Positions 1 to 8,171 of a stretch of 64,000 nucleotides of DNA are shown here, in pieces. The first letter of the stretch is position 1. Each line of letters opens with the position of its first letter. Below the pieces are notes generated by a model. It was not told the origin of the DNA. It ran no database searches and saw only the letters and a list, made by a program, of their open reading frames with translations. The position numbers and the translations under genes are program-made. This DNA comes from a virus: positions 1-64,000 of IMG/VR virus record IMGVR_UViG_3300024265_000039. One strand, 5' to 3'.

Positions 1-981
1 TTCCGATCTCAGGCAGGCTATACCATAACCCCCACCGGTAGGCTATCCCATAACCCCCCAAGCGGTGACGAAGAGGTAGGTTGTCCCATACCCCCCTCCA
101 TAGGTTATCCCATAACCCCCTCCCCGGCAGACTCTTTAAGTATATTAAAGATACCTATACAAAAAACACAAGATAAAACACATTTCCCTCCCCCCCCCGA
201 TGCGGGGGGTGACGGCACAACCATTAAAATCTCTCCAGCAACCAAAGGGGCAGCAACAAAAAAGCTCAATCAGGCGCGCAAATCCGCCCCCATCGACGAA
301 ACAGATTTACAGGTATGGCAACGGGTATTGGCTGACCAGGAGCGCGTGGTCGATCAATTGGTCTTGCACCACGCCAATGGAACTCCCAACCCCACAAAGC
401 TGGCACAGGAGCAGGCCGTGCTGCAAGTTTTGCAGGAACGCGATCCACGTAAAGCCTCCGGTGCGAAACGTAAGCGCCACCAACCGCCCACACCTGAGCA
501 AGACCCGCTTTACTACGCGCTGGCTCAGGTATACAAAATCCCCCCGGCAGCGACCGGTAAGTTGTGGGACTTACGCCACCTTTTTGCTGGCACGTCAATC
601 AAGGGCGAATGGGGCCGTTGTCGGCTCGATCCGGGGGCAACGGCTGATGAGGTGCGTGGTTGGGTGCGTTGGCGGCAGAGGAAATCATATGGTGAATTCC
701 GGTTACCTCAGATTCCTGCCGACATCCAAAAATCATTTTGCCGCTTTCGGGCAGACAAAGGTGGGTGGCAGGCTGGAATGCGCCGGGTCGGGGCTACGCC
801 ACCAGAACCGGTGAAATCAGTTCCGCCTCCGCCCGCCCATGAGATCATGCCGGGGATTTATACCATGCCCGTACTATCGCGCAAGCTGTGGCTGGACAGC
901 CGGGGATACGAATATGACCCAGAAACAATCATTCCGATAGGTGATCCCAGCCCTGAGCGATACGTAGGGGGGCAGTCGTGA
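1..981 (+). CDS. Replication initiation protein, lambda O-like, 5' truncated by window edge
   Basis: Frame 1 is open from the first base to a stop at 979-981, so this is the C-terminal 326 residues of a longer protein; an internal ATG at 328 is probably not the start. The first 40 codons spell degenerate GYxITP repeats encoded by the iterons, followed by a proline-rich linker and a basic C-terminal half with a conserved-looking LFxGTSxKGEW segment. Initiator genes that carry the origin iterons inside their own coding sequence are a known phage arrangement (lambda O), and the following genes are replication enzymes, so the role is inferred from context. No catalytic motif is visible. The stop overlaps the ATG of the next gene by 4 bases, indicating one operon. 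Confidence 0.6.
   Translation, partial: FRSQAGYTITPTGRLSHNPPSGDEEVGCPIPPSIGYPITPSPADSLSILKIPIQKTQDKTHFPPPPDAGGDGTTIKISPATKGAATKKLNQARKSAPIDETDLQVWQRVLADQERVVDQLVLHHANGTPNPTKLAQEQAVLQVLQERDPRKASGAKRKRHQPPTPEQDPLYYALAQVYKIPPAATGKLWDLRHLFAGTSIKGEWGRCRLDPGATADEVRGWVRWRQRKSYGEFRLPQIPADIQKSFCRFRADKGGWQAGMRRVGATPPEPVKSVPPPPAHEIMPGIYTMPVLSRKLWLDSRGYEYDPETIIPIGDPSPERYVGGQS
16..151. repeat. Four 18-bp iterons plus AT-rich dyad: probable replication origin
   Basis: Four near-identical direct repeats lie at 16-33, 41-58, 79-96 and 103-120 (consensus GGYTATCCCATAACCCCC). Each has internal dyad symmetry (GGTTAT-ccc-ATAACC in the last copy). They are followed by an AT-rich stretch containing the perfect inverted repeat TCTTTAA-gtata-TTAAAGA at 133-151. 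Iterons followed by an AT-rich unwinding region inside an initiator gene is the lambda-type origin layout. Function is inferred. Confidence 0.6.
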
Positions 982-1865
982 AATTACCCAGAGCGCAAGC
1001 AACTGCCAAACAGTTTATTGAACTCATATCCCCACACTGCGAATGGGTAGCGGTCGGGGGCAGTGTCCGCCGACAGCGCAACGAAGTAAAAGATATTGAG
1101 ATTATCGCTACCCCCACACCCGCACTCCTGCCATTTCTCGATCAGTTGGTGCAGGCAGGGAAATTGAAAAAGGCTGATTACGGTGGCCGGACACGCTGGG
1201 GACAGAAATATCGGGGAATGGTTTTTATGGAAGCGAAATGCGAATTATTTTTATGCGACCGCCTAAATCGTGGTTGGATTTATTATCTGCGAACTGGCCC
1301 GGCTAATTTGAACAAGATGCTGATGCTGAAGCTGGCACGACAAGCGCCGTTCCGGTTTAGCGGAGGGTATGGCTGGTATCAAGATCGGAAACTGGTGATC
1401 GCTACCGAAGAAAGTTTTTTCGACCTGTTGGGAATCGCCTACGTACCACCACACGAACGCACATTGAAGCGCTACAAAGAGCTTTTCGGTGCAGTCGATC
1501 ATGCCTGGGGGAATCCTCAGCAGTACATATCCCGCCAGAAGCAGGCAACCCAGAGCCAATCACAGGGAACGCTGTGGTGTCTGGAACGGATGCAGGAACT
1601 GGAAGAAGCACATGTAAAAAATATCACCAAGTCTAAAAAAACAACAGCCCTGATTCAATGGGGAAGCGAGTGGCTGGCTGACAACGATCTTGTCTACACC
1701 TATGACGGGTATGGACAGTGGGTCGCTCGTGACCAGGATCATCCAGCCACCCGGTACTGGCAACAGCATTATACCGATTATCCCGACGAGTTTAAAAATG
1801 CAACCGGGAGACTCAGAACCCATTTAAAAGCCGAACAAATTAGGGGAACAGATCATGTTACATGA
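978..1865 (+). CDS. DNA polymerase beta/PolX-like nucleotidyltransferase
   Basis: A 295-residue protein with the family-X nucleotidyltransferase signature near residues 27-43: GGSVRR, then D39-I-E41, corresponding to the GSxRR...DxD metal-binding motif, here with Glu in place of the second Asp. Around residue 150 it has FFDLLGIAYVPPHER, typical of the end of the PolX palm/thumb region. The C-terminal 100 residues match nothing I recognise. Likely role: gap filling or nucleotidyl transfer during phage replication or repair. It overlaps the initiator by 4 bases and the primase-helicase by 11 bases, so it is co-transcribed and probably translationally coupled. The Glu substitution and the short length (no HhH or PHP domain) are the oddities. 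Confidence 0.72.
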   Translation: MKLPRAQATAKQFIELISPHCEWVAVGGSVRRQRNEVKDIEIIATPTPALLPFLDQLVQAGKLKKADYGGRTRWGQKYRGMVFMEAKCELFLCDRLNRGWIYYLRTGPANLNKMLMLKLARQAPFRFSGGYGWYQDRKLVIATEESFFDLLGIAYVPPHERTLKRYKELFGAVDHAWGNPQQYISRQKQATQSQSQGTLWCLERMQELEEAHVKNITKSKKTTALIQWGSEWLADNDLVYTYDGYGQWVARDQDHPATRYWQQHYTDYPDEFKNATGRLRTHLKAEQIRGTDHVT

Positions 1866-3945
1866 AATATTGAAAGAACGCGGTATCGACCGGGCAGCCC
1901 ATGCCGCCCATTGGGAGATAGTTCCCGGCGGTTGGGAATATCCCGTTTACGATTGTCGTGAAGCGGATGAAATTGTGGTCCATCGCTTCAAGGCCCACAA
2001 CCATGGCAAGGGCGCAAAATACCAATGGCGACCGGAAAAGCCTGAATTGGGCTATACGCTGTACTACATGCTCCCAGGAACATTGGAGGCCATCGCCAGC
2101 GCAGGGGGGCTAGCATTTTTGGCTTCCGGCGAGCCGGATGTGCTCGCCTATCGTGCCGCCGGGTATGCCAATGTCCTGTGCTGGTTCGATGGCGAAAAAT
2201 CCGTCCCGGAATCTCTGCCCGACGATTTGCATGATTTCGGGGTGACCCGGTTGATTTATTTCCCTGACAACGATCAAACTGGCCGGGAAGCTACAACCAA
2301 AATTGCCGCGATCCTTGATGAAAGCGGGATTGAATTTGCGCCATACGACATCGGCGGTGATGAGAAGAATGACATCAATGCTGTCTGGATGGAATGCGAG
2401 TTTGACCAGGAGCGGTTCACTGAACAGCTAAAATCCTGCCCCCGCCTAGCTTTCCAAACACCAGCAGAGCCTACCCCGGCGCAGCAACCACTGCGGAAAT
2501 CTCCCCCCAGGAAATCATCTGAACAACCAAATACGTCAGGCATGTCGCCTAAGCAACAGGCCTGGGAAAATTATCTGGAAGAAGTCAAACAACATGTCCC
2601 CCAAGGCGACAGGAAAGGACGGTTCAATTGCCTCAATCCGTCTCACGATGACAGGAACCCAAGTGCTAGAGTTTCCTATGAGAAAAGCAATGAGGGGATT
2701 TATATCTGCCATTGTGGTAACAACTCCAGTTGGGGTTGGCCCGATGTCGGTAGCTGGCTGGGATTGCATTGGGAAAGCTATCGGGATGATTATGTTAAAG
2801 AGGTTGACAGGGAGGGAGTTGAAGATCGTCGTCAACAACAGTTGCGCGACTGGGCCGAGCGTCCATTGGAGACAGCCCCCCATATCGCCGAAGCACTCTC
2901 ATTCTCCGGGTATGGGGTAAAATGGGATGATATTCCTATCGAACGGCTTCTGTTTTCCTCTGACGACGCCGCCGCGCTTTACGCTATGAGGAAACGTGGC
3001 GCATATAAATCTTCAGAGTCCCCCGTTCCATTCCCGTTCTCAGCCTTCCACCATCTGGGGGGGGTGTTCGAGGTCGGATCAGTGGGAGATTCCTACGGGT
3101 TTCTGGGGTTATCGGGGATGGGTAAAACCTCATTCCTGGAAGCTATCATAGATACCGCCCGGCAATACGGATTCAACTGCCTGCTATTGTCACCAGAAAT
3201 CCCCTGGTGGAAATTGGCCGACCGGCAAGTACAACGGTGGGGGGGGGCAACGGTCACCCAGTCATTATTGGACGATCTGGCTTTCCAGGAAGAGCGACAG
3301 CCATTGAATGGGGGGCGACACTTTGGCCGTCACCTAACCGAAGATCAACTTGACCAGGGCCTACGGCAGTTGGACTGGGCCGGGCGATGGCCGGGGAAAC
3401 TGTGGGCATTGGATTACTTTGGGGCTGATGCCATCCAATTCCTGGCGGCAACCTACAAAGCCATCCACTTTCTACGCACTGTGATGCAGCAGCGCATCCA
3501 GTATCTGGTGATTGATTATCTACAATTATTGACACCCCCTCCAAGCTGGCGAGGGAAGATGACGCTCGAAGATATTATGCTCCGCATCCGGGCACTGGCG
3601 CACAACATGGGCTGTATACCCATTGCCACTTCGCAAGTACGGAAAACCGATGCTTCTATAGCGATGACAGGAAAATCCATCGGTCAGGACGCCGGGATGA
3701 ATTTGCGCCCTTTCCAGTTCAAGGGGTTCGGCACCATGCGTCCAGGGTTGGAAGTTATGCCAAATGGAAAAAAAGGCAAGGCAGATTATGTGGTGTTCAA
3801 CATCACCAAAAACAGCGAAGGCCGGACATCTAAATCTATCGAAGTGCAAGTTGACTGGCCCAAGATGCTGTTTGTGGATCATGTGCGCGGGGGACAGCGT
3901 GCCAACATTGAGTCTGTTCCGTCGTTACCGGAAGATGATGATTAG
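1855..3945 (+). CDS. Primase-helicase with Toprim N-terminal to the zinc domain
   Basis: A 696-residue replication protein. Residues about 80-160 form a Toprim-like domain (E93 in SGEPD, D138/D140 in PDND). Residues about 259-292 form a zinc-binding module like the CHC2 finger (C259-x4-H ... CHCG). The C-terminal half is a DnaB-type helicase with Walker A GLSGMGKT (K424), Walker B VIDYLQLL (D554) and the sensor-like SQVRK. T7 gp4-type enzymes place zinc finger, then Toprim, then helicase; here Toprim precedes the zinc module. Expected role: primer synthesis and DNA unwinding at the fork. It sits in the replication operon directly after the PolX-like gene. Confidence 0.85.
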   Translation: MLHEILKERGIDRAAHAAHWEIVPGGWEYPVYDCREADEIVVHRFKAHNHGKGAKYQWRPEKPELGYTLYYMLPGTLEAIASAGGLAFLASGEPDVLAYRAAGYANVLCWFDGEKSVPESLPDDLHDFGVTRLIYFPDNDQTGREATTKIAAILDESGIEFAPYDIGGDEKNDINAVWMECEFDQERFTEQLKSCPRLAFQTPAEPTPAQQPLRKSPPRKSSEQPNTSGMSPKQQAWENYLEEVKQHVPQGDRKGRFNCLNPSHDDRNPSARVSYEKSNEGIYICHCGNNSSWGWPDVGSWLGLHWESYRDDYVKEVDREGVEDRRQQQLRDWAERPLETAPHIAEALSFSGYGVKWDDIPIERLLFSSDDAAALYAMRKRGAYKSSESPVPFPFSAFHHLGGVFEVGSVGDSYGFLGLSGMGKTSFLEAIIDTARQYGFNCLLLSPEIPWWKLADRQVQRWGGATVTQSLLDDLAFQEERQPLNGGRHFGRHLTEDQLDQGLRQLDWAGRWPGKLWALDYFGADAIQFLAATYKAIHFLRTVMQQRIQYLVIDYLQLLTPPPSWRGKMTLEDIMLRIRALAHNMGCIPIATSQVRKTDASIAMTGKSIGQDAGMNLRPFQFKGFGTMRPGLEVMPNGKKGKADYVVFNITKNSEGRTSKSIEVQVDWPKMLFVDHVRGGQRANIESVPSLPEDDD

Positions 3946-3953
3946 GGGGATAT

Positions 3954-4772
3954 ATGCTGAGTCAACGCTATATTGATCTATGTGAAGAACACGAACTTTA
4001 CGAACGTCGTGATACCCCCTTAGTATTTACAGCATTCAGTGGTGGGGCAGACAGCACCGCTCTGGCGGTAGCATTCCCCAATTCGATTCCGGTTTTCACT
4101 GATACCGGATGGGAATTTCCAGAATTATATGAGCAGATTGAAAAGTTTGAGCGGATTACTGGCAGGCGCATTATCAAAATTACACCAAGCGAGTCTTTGC
4201 CGGATTACATTCACCGGACAAAATATCTTCCTGGATTTGGCAGCCGATTTTGCACACGCATATACAAAATCGAAGCTCTAAACAAACGGTTGGGTCGCTT
4301 TGCAAAATACTACAAAGTTATTCTGTGCGTTGGGTTAAGGGCCGACGAGCCACCAGCCCAAAGGGTGGGCAATTTAACAAATATGCCCAATTTGTCCATA
4401 CGCTATCCTTTGCGTGAGGCTGGGATTGACAAGGCCGGGGTGGATCGCATTTGCGAAAAACATAGATTGATGCCTCAATACCCTGTTTATATGTTGCGAG
4501 GGGGATGTATGGGATGCTACCAAAAACGCAAAAGCGAGGTCAAAGCAATGGCGGTACTATGTCCAGAAATCCTTGACAAACTACAAGCATTAGAAGAAGC
4601 CATACAGGATGAACGCGGCAAATTTGCGGTGATGTTTTCGGGCATAAAATTTGCAGGTAAACAAATGAGTATTCGTGAGATTCGAAGGCAACCAACTTTA
4701 TTCGATCTCAAGCCCTATTACACCGACGCCGCTACAATGAATTCGCCATGCGGGATTTTTTGCAATCGATAG
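3954..4772 (+). CDS. PP-loop ATPase, PAPS reductase/DndC-like family
   Basis: A 272-residue protein with the PP-loop nucleotide-binding motif SGGADS at residues 29-34 and the FTDTGWEFPE strand-loop that follows it in PAPS reductase-fold proteins. Two cysteine groups are visible: FCTRIYK in the middle and GGCMGC later, plus CGIFC near the C-terminus, which could ligate an iron-sulfur cluster. Phage members of this family are common but rarely make sulfite; proposed roles include nucleotide or DNA modification and redox chemistry. It follows the primase-helicase by 8 bases in the same operon. The substrate cannot be determined from sequence. Confidence 0.75.
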   Translation: MLSQRYIDLCEEHELYERRDTPLVFTAFSGGADSTALAVAFPNSIPVFTDTGWEFPELYEQIEKFERITGRRIIKITPSESLPDYIHRTKYLPGFGSRFCTRIYKIEALNKRLGRFAKYYKVILCVGLRADEPPAQRVGNLTNMPNLSIRYPLREAGIDKAGVDRICEKHRLMPQYPVYMLRGGCMGCYQKRKSEVKAMAVLCPEILDKLQALEEAIQDERGKFAVMFSGIKFAGKQMSIREIRRQPTLFDLKPYYTDAATMNSPCGIFCNR

Positions 4773-4796
4773 TTTGGCTTAAAATCAGGAGAGCAT

Positions 4797-5723
4797 ATGC
4801 TACGAGAAAAAGTAGAGAATCTGAAGGTAATAGGGGATGCCCTGGTATCCCTGACCACGCCCTATGCGGTTGATCTGATCGATGTGTACGGTGACGGCGT
4901 GAAATGGTATGTGTTCCGACATAATGGTCACGTCCTCTATCTGTCCGATTCCCCGGAAAATTTATTGGCTTTCGCCGAACGCCGTGACTGGCGACGGGCA
5001 TATAACCATCCACCCGTTCCTGTGTTCGGATATTGGGGGCTGAAGTGGAGTGGGGCGGGGGGGAGTTCGCTCTGGGATACTCCTCTGGGCTACGGTATTC
5101 GTACTGCCAATCCTCATTGGTTCTGGTTAACATCGCCCAATACCGGCGGTTTGCGGACGCAGATCATTGTCCCCCGACAACGTTTGTCACGCCCGATCCA
5201 CAATCAGATGCGAGTCCGTGAGGTTGAACATTTCCGGCAACGCGGGGATTGGGCCGAATGGTACTCCAAATATCAGGTGGGCGGAATCTACCACATTTAC
5301 TCCCATAAGAAGCCACAAGTAGCCCATGCGGTTACCGTGCAGATCACCAAGATTGCTACCTGTCGAGTGCGAGATTTACTGTGTGGTCAATATTGGAGGG
5401 AAGGCTATCTGACCAAACATCAATTCACCAGTGCCTGGTCAGACCCTCGGCTAAAATGGATAAACGGAAGCTGTAAGGATGGGAAGCAAGTATGGGTACT
5501 GACCTGTCACCGAGTTTACACTGGGCGTCCACCTCACCAAAAGGGGAAAACTCGCACTTATTATCAACCTCCCGTAGGGCAACTGGCATTCCCCGGAGAT
5601 GGCTGGGAGCAGTCTCCCCCCGGCTTATACAAGCCCGTACTGGCTCAAAAGGCATATTCTCACCGTTCCTTGGTTAAAAGACCGCAAAACGCTGCCCAGG
5701 TAGCGCAGGCAGCGTTTCTATAG
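4797..5723 (+). CDS. Hypothetical protein with ASCH-like C-terminal half
   Basis: A 308-residue protein, last gene of the left plus-strand operon. The N-terminal 90 residues are not recognised. Residues about 140-230 (GGIYHIYSHKK ... YWREGYLTKHQFTSAW) resemble the ASCH/PUA-like fold, in which an EGF...eF..W pattern is characteristic; these domains bind RNA or modified bases. The C-terminal 70 residues are rich in Pro, Tyr and basic residues. A hairpin terminator overlaps its last codons. The start at 4797 is preceded by AGGAGAG. The ASCH assignment is tentative. Confidence 0.45.
   Translation: MLREKVENLKVIGDALVSLTTPYAVDLIDVYGDGVKWYVFRHNGHVLYLSDSPENLLAFAERRDWRRAYNHPPVPVFGYWGLKWSGAGGSSLWDTPLGYGIRTANPHWFWLTSPNTGGLRTQIIVPRQRLSRPIHNQMRVREVEHFRQRGDWAEWYSKYQVGGIYHIYSHKKPQVAHAVTVQITKIATCRVRDLLCGQYWREGYLTKHQFTSAWSDPRLKWINGSCKDGKQVWVLTCHRVYTGRPPHQKGKTRTYYQPPVGQLAFPGDGWEQSPPGLYKPVLAQKAYSHRSLVKRPQNAAQVAQAAFL
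5687..5717 (+). terminator. Rho-independent terminator of the replication operon
   Basis: Perfect 10-bp inverted repeat AAACGCTGCC (5687-5696) and GGCAGCGTTT (5708-5717), loop of 11 nt, followed by a short T-containing run, overlapping the stop of the 4797-5723 gene. The symmetric A/T flanks would let it work for both converging transcripts. Confidence 0.7.
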
Positions 5724-5749
5724 AAGGATCAGGTGGCATAGCTGGCTAA

Positions 5750-5959
5750 TTAGCTGATATATGCGGCTATTTGCTTTGACCCTAGCCAGACCCCAGTGTC
5801 ATCGATTCGATAGGCAGATAGATGTGGATAGTTGGGGTTCCAATTCCAATGGGAATGCATTTCTTCTAGTTTTTCTTTCAAATTACCTAATGTAGTCTCA
5901 ACTGGCGGCCAAGCACCAATTTGTACGCGAACTTGTGTATCATCGTCCAGCATTGCCAT
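5750..5959 (-). CDS. Small hypothetical protein
   Basis: A 69-residue acidic/aromatic protein, not recognised. ATG at 5959 is preceded by AAGGAAGG at good spacing, which supports the start. It overlaps the 3' end of the upstream gene by 73 bases in another frame. It is the last gene of the leftward operon before the convergent terminator. Confidence 0.5.
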   Translation of the reverse strand: MAMLDDDTQVRVQIGAWPPVETTLGNLKEKLEEMHSHWNWNPNYPHLSAYRIDDTGVWLGSKQIAAYIS

Positions 5960-6225
5960 ACCCTGCCTTCCTTGTTGTTGTTGGGTGAGGGAAATATGTC
6001 TAGAATCTTAGCAACTGTGACCTCAGAGTTGCATCGTAATCCTGGATAAGTAGCATTTAAAATCAGGAAAGTCTTATCCCTTACCCAGGTTAATTCTACC
6101 CAGGGGCCATCCTTCATGATTTCAACATACTCCTCATATTCCCCGTGTGAGATTTTGCGTATACATATGCGTTCGACGCTATCGCGCAACAAAAAAACCA
6201 GTTCTTCGTTGTTCATCCTATTCAT
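5887..6225 (-). CDS. Hypothetical protein
   Basis: A 112-residue protein with a plausible N-terminal 85 residues (VERICIRK, VELTWVRDKTFLIL) suggesting a small alpha/beta fold; not recognised. Its last 25 residues overlap the ribosome-binding region and start of the next gene, so the true C-terminus may be shorter if there is a frameshift. The start ATG at 6225 overlaps the stop of a 21-codon ORF (ATGA); a second ATG lies at 6216. Confidence 0.5.
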   Translation of the reverse strand: MNRMNNEELVFLLRDSVERICIRKISHGEYEEYVEIMKDGPWVELTWVRDKTFLILNATYPGLRCNSEVTVAKILDIFPSPNNNKEGRVWQCWTMIHKFAYKLVLGRQLRLH

Positions 6226-6287
6226 CTCCCTATTGCTAAACGTTCGATCAGCAAACGATCATCCAGAGGGCGAATATTGATAGTCAT
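6222..6287 (-). CDS. 21-residue micro-ORF coupled on both sides
   Basis: Reads MTINIRPLDDRLLIERLAIGR. Its ATG overlaps the stop of the upstream gene (ATGA at 6287-6284), and its TGA overlaps the ATG of the downstream gene. It is preceded by AGGGAGAACAGGC, nearly the same leader as the 6680 gene. It may be a real microprotein or a coupling peptide. The first residues recall a GroES N-terminus, but it is far too short to be one. Confidence 0.35.
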   Translation of the reverse strand: MTINIRPLDDRLLIERLAIGR

Positions 6288-6499
6288 GCCTGTTCTCCCT
6301 GTTCTGTTTGGTTCTCATCATCCTCGTCGGGGGTTGGCAATAATCCGCAATCAATCAACAATTGATCTAGTCGATTGACGGCCCCGATCATTTGTAGAAT
6401 GGCTCTATCGTAACGCTCCAATGCAATGTCCCAATCCGATTTTTCGGGATGTTCGGCCTCTCTCGTGCGTCTGCTTGGTGTCCAAATTCGCTCATTCAT
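6284..6499 (-). CDS. Small acidic hypothetical protein
   Basis: A 71-residue protein from the ATG at 6499, chosen because AAGAAAGGATGTGAGG lies just upstream; the same frame is open to 6565. It has one amphipathic helix (DIALERYDRAILQMIGAVNRL) and a strongly acidic C-terminal tail. No family recognised. Confidence 0.5.
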   Translation of the reverse strand: MNERIWTPSRRTREAEHPEKSDWDIALERYDRAILQMIGAVNRLDQLLIDCGLLPTPDEDDENQTEQGEQA

Positions 6500-6539
6500 C
6501 CTCACATCCTTTCTTGTCGCATCATCCCCGTCGCTGGGG

Positions 6540-6680
6540 CTAGCTGGCTTGCTCGTATCGCTCAACCCACAACTTCAGCAGATATTCATGCAATCCACGA
6601 TGATGCGCGGGGAGGTTGTCTGCTTTCAGAATCTCGGCTAACTTTATGATCCTGGTTAAACATCCTTGTTGGTAAGTCAT
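6540..6680 (-). CDS. 46-residue small protein
   Basis: Starts MTYQQGCLTRIIKLAEIL with a strong GAAAGGAGAA ribosome-binding site 5 bases upstream, and ends at TAG 6540. It is predicted fully helical. The opening MTYxQxC matches the opening of each repeat unit in the neighbouring 6709-7035 gene, suggesting a shared duplicated 5' end. Function unknown. Confidence 0.5.
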   Translation of the reverse strand: MTYQQGCLTRIIKLAEILKADNLPAHHRGLHEYLLKLWVERYEQAS

Positions 6681-6708
6681 GCCTGTTCTCCTTTCTATGT
6701 GCCGCCGG

Positions 6709-7035
6709 TTAGCTGTTGGCTTCGTCTAAGCTCCACAAAAGCCACCCCAGGTCATTCGCAAACCGAGCTATCCCCTCGCCGTCATTATGCTCCTCAGCAA
6801 ATGCAAGATTTTCACGAGCCTCTTCAATTTGCTCTTCGAGGGAGACGCTGTTCAATTGGGCGAAATGGGCATCCAACTGGACGCATCGTTGCTTATAGGT
6901 CATGCTGTTGACGCTGTTCAATTGGGCGAAATGGGCATCCAACTGGGCGCATCGTTGCTTATAGGTCATGCTGTTGACGCTGTTCAATTGGGCGAAATGG
7001 GCATCCAACTGGGCGCATCGTTGCTTATAGGTCAT
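6709..7035 (-). CDS. Repeat protein with three 22-residue N-terminal units
   Basis: A 108-residue protein. Residues 1-65 are three near-identical 22-residue units beginning MTYKQRC and containing LDAHFAQLNSV; the rest is an acidic helical domain. Because each unit starts with ATG, shorter products from the second or third ATG are possible. It lies directly downstream of the promoter at 7074-7102. Confidence 0.6.
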   Translation of the reverse strand: MTYKQRCAQLDAHFAQLNSVNSMTYKQRCAQLDAHFAQLNSVNSMTYKQRCVQLDAHFAQLNSVSLEEQIEEARENLAFAEEHNDGEGIARFANDLGWLLWSLDEANS

Positions 7036-7041
7036 GCTGTT
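6844..7041. repeat. Three tandem 66-bp repeats
   Basis: Units start at 6844, 6910 and 6976 and each is exactly 66 bp. Copies two and three are almost base-identical, and copy one differs at a single visible position (gga versus ggg near 6880). The near-identity implies recent expansion or active homogenisation. The array lies within the 6709-7035 gene and stays in frame (22 codons per unit). Confidence 0.95.
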
Positions 7042-7073
7042 TTTGCTCCATAGTATAACCTTCGTCTAATTAC

Positions 7074-7102
7074 AGTATAACACACTTTTTAAAGAGAGAC
7101 AA
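7074..7102 (-). promoter_or_regulatory. Sigma70-type promoter, leftward
   Basis: On the minus strand: TTGTCT (-35, 7102-7097), 17-bp spacer, TATACT (-10, 7079-7074), about 40 bp upstream of the repeat gene. The core TACAGTATAACACA is shared with the promoter at 43156. Confidence 0.7.
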
Positions 7103-7139
7103 GTGAAATCTCCTAAATAATGCTTAATATTGAAAGCGA

Positions 7140-8171
7140 TCAAATGCTCCATCCCGGTTGTCGCTCCTGCCAGTCCACTTCCATACCCACGTAGGCTTCG
7201 GTCACTTGCAGCGATGAGTGTCCCAGATTTTCCCGCAGGGCCTCCCAGGGCATCCCGGTATCCCTGCACAGCTTGGCGTAGGTGCGCCGTAGATCATGTG
7301 CAGCCAGTTTCACCGGTTGCCCGTCGTGCTGGGCGGCATACGCGCCGATCAATCGTTGTGCGCCCCTGGCCGACAAGGGCGTGTCAACATGAGAATAACG
7401 TTTTGAGCGTGGGTTCCACATCGCTCGGTAGAATACCGCATGATCCGGGGATAGTTGTGGTTCCAGGCCGACCTGGTCAATATATGCCTGAGCGTAGGCC
7501 AGCGCCCAGCTATCCCACTTGTTCAGCACGACCACCCGACTTTTGCCATGCTTCCCCCGGCGGACATAGACTCCGCGCTGTCCCTTATCGTTCCAGGTCT
7601 GAAATAGGTCTCGCGCTGTGAGGGATACCGCCTCGGTCACTCTCAGCCCGGTTGCGGCCATGACTGCGACGAGCGCCCGGTCACGCAACCCCTTGATGTG
7701 ATTGGTCGGTATCCCCTCGATATACTGACGTAATTCTGCCAGGGTCAATCTGAGACCATAATCCCGCTCGATCCGATCTTGCTGGATTATGGCTTTGGCG
7801 TCTTTGGCTTTAGCCCAGTCGCGCAAGACCGTTTTCATCTGGAAGTCGGGCACGTCATCGGCGATGGCATGGAGCAGTTGGCGTACCGACGCCAATTTGA
7901 CGTTTATCGTGCGGAGGGCGTATCTCTTACCAGTTGAAGCCAGTACCCGCCCGGCCAACATGTCGTCGCGCCATGCTTCGATTGTCGTCTTGGTAGGGTA
8001 GGGCGATTCTGTGTCCACCATGTAAGCCATGAAGTCCTGGATGCCCCGACCATAGTTTTTGGCCCGGCTGCTGCGCTGTGACGGCGGCAAAGAATCTTCC
8101 GCTAGAAGCGCGTGATGGTGGGAGATCAGAGCATCAAGCTGATTGGATGGGAAGGGGACGATCTGGGACAT
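7140..8171 (-). CDS. int: Tyrosine recombinase (phage integrase)
   Basis: A 343-residue enzyme with a SAM-like N-terminal DNA-binding domain and a C-terminal catalytic domain. All catalytic positions are visible: R177 (TGLRVTE), K207 (RRGKHGK), H292 and R295 (AHDLRRTY), H318 (LGHSS) and nucleophile Y327 (TEAYVG). It should catalyse site-specific integration and perhaps excision. No excisionase was recognised, and the flanking sequence shows no obvious attP core. Confidence 0.93.
   Translation of the reverse strand: MSQIVPFPSNQLDALISHHHALLAEDSLPPSQRSSRAKNYGRGIQDFMAYMVDTESPYPTKTTIEAWRDDMLAGRVLASTGKRYALRTINVKLASVRQLLHAIADDVPDFQMKTVLRDWAKAKDAKAIIQQDRIERDYGLRLTLAELRQYIEGIPTNHIKGLRDRALVAVMAATGLRVTEAVSLTARDLFQTWNDKGQRGVYVRRGKHGKSRVVVLNKWDSWALAYAQAYIDQVGLEPQLSPDHAVFYRAMWNPRSKRYSHVDTPLSARGAQRLIGAYAAQHDGQPVKLAAHDLRRTYAKLCRDTGMPWEALRENLGHSSLQVTEAYVGMEVDWQERQPGWSI

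Noticed and set aside
6222-6287. GroES remnant
   Set aside because: Only the first dozen residues look alike; too short and coupled to neighbours.
6844-7041. CRISPR array
   Set aside because: Repeats are contiguous 66-bp coding units with no spacers.
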